27,797 nucleotides of DNA, from positions 1 to 27,797 of IMG/VR virus record IMGVR_UViG_3300047564_000567. The stretch is one strand, 5' to 3'. Shown here in pieces: positions 26,941 through 27,797 of the stretch (positions are counted from its first letter, which is position 1; every line of letters starts with the position of its first letter). The stretch comes from a virus. A program made the translations under genes and the position numbers. The notes beneath the pieces are model-generated. The model had not been told where the DNA came from. It did no database searches and saw nothing but the letters and a program-made list of their open reading frames with translations.

Positions 26941-26970
26941 GCCCCGTCGGAGCAATCCTTCGGGGCTTTA
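26941..26970. terminator. Bidirectional terminator hairpin right of the HNH gene
   Basis: GCCCCG-TC-GGA ... TCC-TT-CGGGGC (26941-26966) forms a six-pair stem plus an inner GGA/TCC, followed by TTTA. On the minus strand it is followed by ATTTTTA. It ends the leftward tail/fibre genes. The outer arms (GCCCCG/CGGGGC) are the same as in the hairpin at 26496-26523. Confidence 0.75.
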
Positions 26971-26984
26971 TCATTTGTACTGTC

Positions 26985-27233
26985 TTATGCCCATACACGC
27001 ATCGGTGTTGCCACCTCCACGGCATAGGGTTCCAGTACAGTACCGTCTTCTTCGTCTACCAAGCGTACATTCACATGCCAGCCAGGTAAAGCAGTCATCA
27101 CAGGTTCTTCTTCAGTACCGGTATTCTTATAGATCACACCAACGGTGTCGATGTTCCGATACTTCTGTGTCTCTCCATCAAACAGCACTGCCTTGGCAGC
27201 ATCTTCGGAGGAAAACTTCAAGTAATAATCCAT
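26985..27233 (-). CDS. Hypothetical protein next to a tail/fibre gene, 82 aa
   Basis: The product (MDYYLKFSSEDAAKAVLFDG at the start) is a compact beta-rich protein with GVIYKNTGTEEEPVMTALPG and WHVNVRLVDEEDG. Such proteins occur directly after fibre genes in many phages, and may be an assembly helper or small tip component. The ATG at 27233 follows AAGGAG by five bases; an earlier GTG at 27239 lies too close to this site. The gene sits ten bases after the upstream gene and is followed by the terminator at 26941-26970. Confidence 0.75.
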   Translation of the reverse strand: MDYYLKFSSEDAAKAVLFDGETQKYRNIDTVGVIYKNTGTEEEPVMTALPGWHVNVRLVDEEDGTVLEPYAVEVATPMRVWA

Positions 27234-27242
27234 AGTCACTCC

Positions 27243-27797
27243 TTAGCGTGTCAAAGCCTGTAACTGCGCGTTGGTGACACGCTGCGGGTAGAAGGCGATC
27301 TTGCGGATGGTGCCGTTGAGCCAGTTGCCGGAGCCGCTTTGATTCCCCAAAAGCATCCTGTTTACCGTGGGCACAGAACCTGACGTATCTGTGTTTTGCA
27401 GGGTGCCCGCAACAGCAAAAGCAAAATCGTTGATCTTGTACGCAATAGCCGCTTTGGAATTGCCGTTATTTGTGTTTGTATCAAAGACAGCTTGGTTTAC
27501 GCCGCCAACCTGAATTGCGTAGGTTTGGTCTGTGTACGATGACAGTACCCGAGCCAGACTAATGATTCTGTTGTTTGCTGTTCCGTCATCAATTTGCAAT
27601 TTGTATGGAAATTGGTTTGTTCCCGCGTATGTGATGTTTGTTTGAGCATCAACGTAAATCGTCCCCTCACTCGCGTTGTACCAGCTACTGAAGTTCGTCC
27701 CCGTCATGCTGGCGCTATCAGCAGCGCGGGTGGCCTGTGATGCCACGGTGGGGATGTAGCTGGTGGGGAAGGCTCCGGCTTCTAGCTGTGCGCCCCA
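27243..27797 (-). CDS. Tail/fibre protein, C-terminal part (LamG-like; runs off right edge)
   Basis: This frame is open to the right edge, so only the last 184 residues are visible. They begin WGAQLEAGAFPTSYIPTVAS, an assembly common in phage fibre proteins, and then form a concanavalin/LamG-like beta-sandwich (FSSWYNASEGTIYVDAQ, GNWLNGTIRKIAFYPQRVTNAQLQAL). The ending IRKIAFYPQRVTNAQLQAL is typical of this phage domain. It probably binds a surface sugar or builds the fibre tip. There may be more repeats or an enzyme upstream, outside this window. It is read from the right on the same strand as the structural genes. Confidence 0.85.
   Translation of the reverse strand, partial: WGAQLEAGAFPTSYIPTVASQATRAADSASMTGTNFSSWYNASEGTIYVDAQTNITYAGTNQFPYKLQIDDGTANNRIISLARVLSSYTDQTYAIQVGGVNQAVFDTNTNNGNSKAAIAYKINDFAFAVAGTLQNTDTSGSVPTVNRMLLGNQSGSGNWLNGTIRKIAFYPQRVTNAQLQALTR

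Overview
The window is part of the genome of a tailed double-stranded DNA phage, most likely a podovirus with a T7-like replication module and a HMO-2011/T7-like layout. The evidence is a large terminase, portal, scaffold and major capsid protein on one arm and a T7 gp4-like primase-helicase, family A DNA polymerase, gp2.5-like single-strand binding protein and FEN-type exonuclease on the other. There is no integrase, repressor or rRNA. Near-consensus sigma70 promoters on both strands point to a proteobacterial host whose own RNA polymerase reads at least the early genes and part of the late genes. A host in the Burkholderiales is only a guess from the flavour of several small proteins.

Layout. 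Positions 1-10909 are the morphogenesis arm, all on the minus strand and read right to left: TerS, TerL, three small basic or Cys-rich proteins, portal, a collagen-like protein, three fibre-like or structural proteins (one with about seven tandem repeats), then two small proteins, scaffold, capsid protein and further virion proteins running off the left edge. Promoters lie at 10959-10986 (TerS) and 3870-3898 (perfect TTGACA-17-TATAAT, ahead of scaffold and capsid). Two terminators bracket the small gene after the capsid gene. Positions 10910-11930 are a non-coding divergent region with AT-rich repeats, inverted repeats, an exact 16-nt tandem repeat and a perfect DnaA box. It is the best origin and control-region candidate.

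Positions 11931-26487 are the plus-strand early and replication arm: about a dozen and a half small early genes, primase-helicase, small genes, a split DNA polymerase, two tRNA genes, SSB, 5'-3' exonuclease, a HExxH protein, a PD-(D/E)XK-type nuclease, ThyX, a DnaQ-like exonuclease with zinc ribbon, a DUF3310 protein and a class II ribonucleotide reductase. Most genes overlap by a few bases, so translation is probably coupled. Four plus-strand promoters share the unusual -10 sequence TACAAT at exactly 17 bp from the -35. Positions 26532-26936 hold an AT-rich HNH homing endonuclease gene between two similar terminator hairpins, where the plus arm meets the minus-strand tail or fibre genes (26985 to the right edge).

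The most notable feature is at 17609-20079. The T7-type polymerase is broken into an exonuclease-bearing ORF and a polymerase-bearing ORF, with a complete PAPS-reductase-family gene between them. The breakpoint is in the thumb region. All catalytic motifs survive in the two parts, and the three ORFs overlap as one translational unit. Removing 18444-19156, between two AAGG microhomologies, would restore one continuous polymerase frame.
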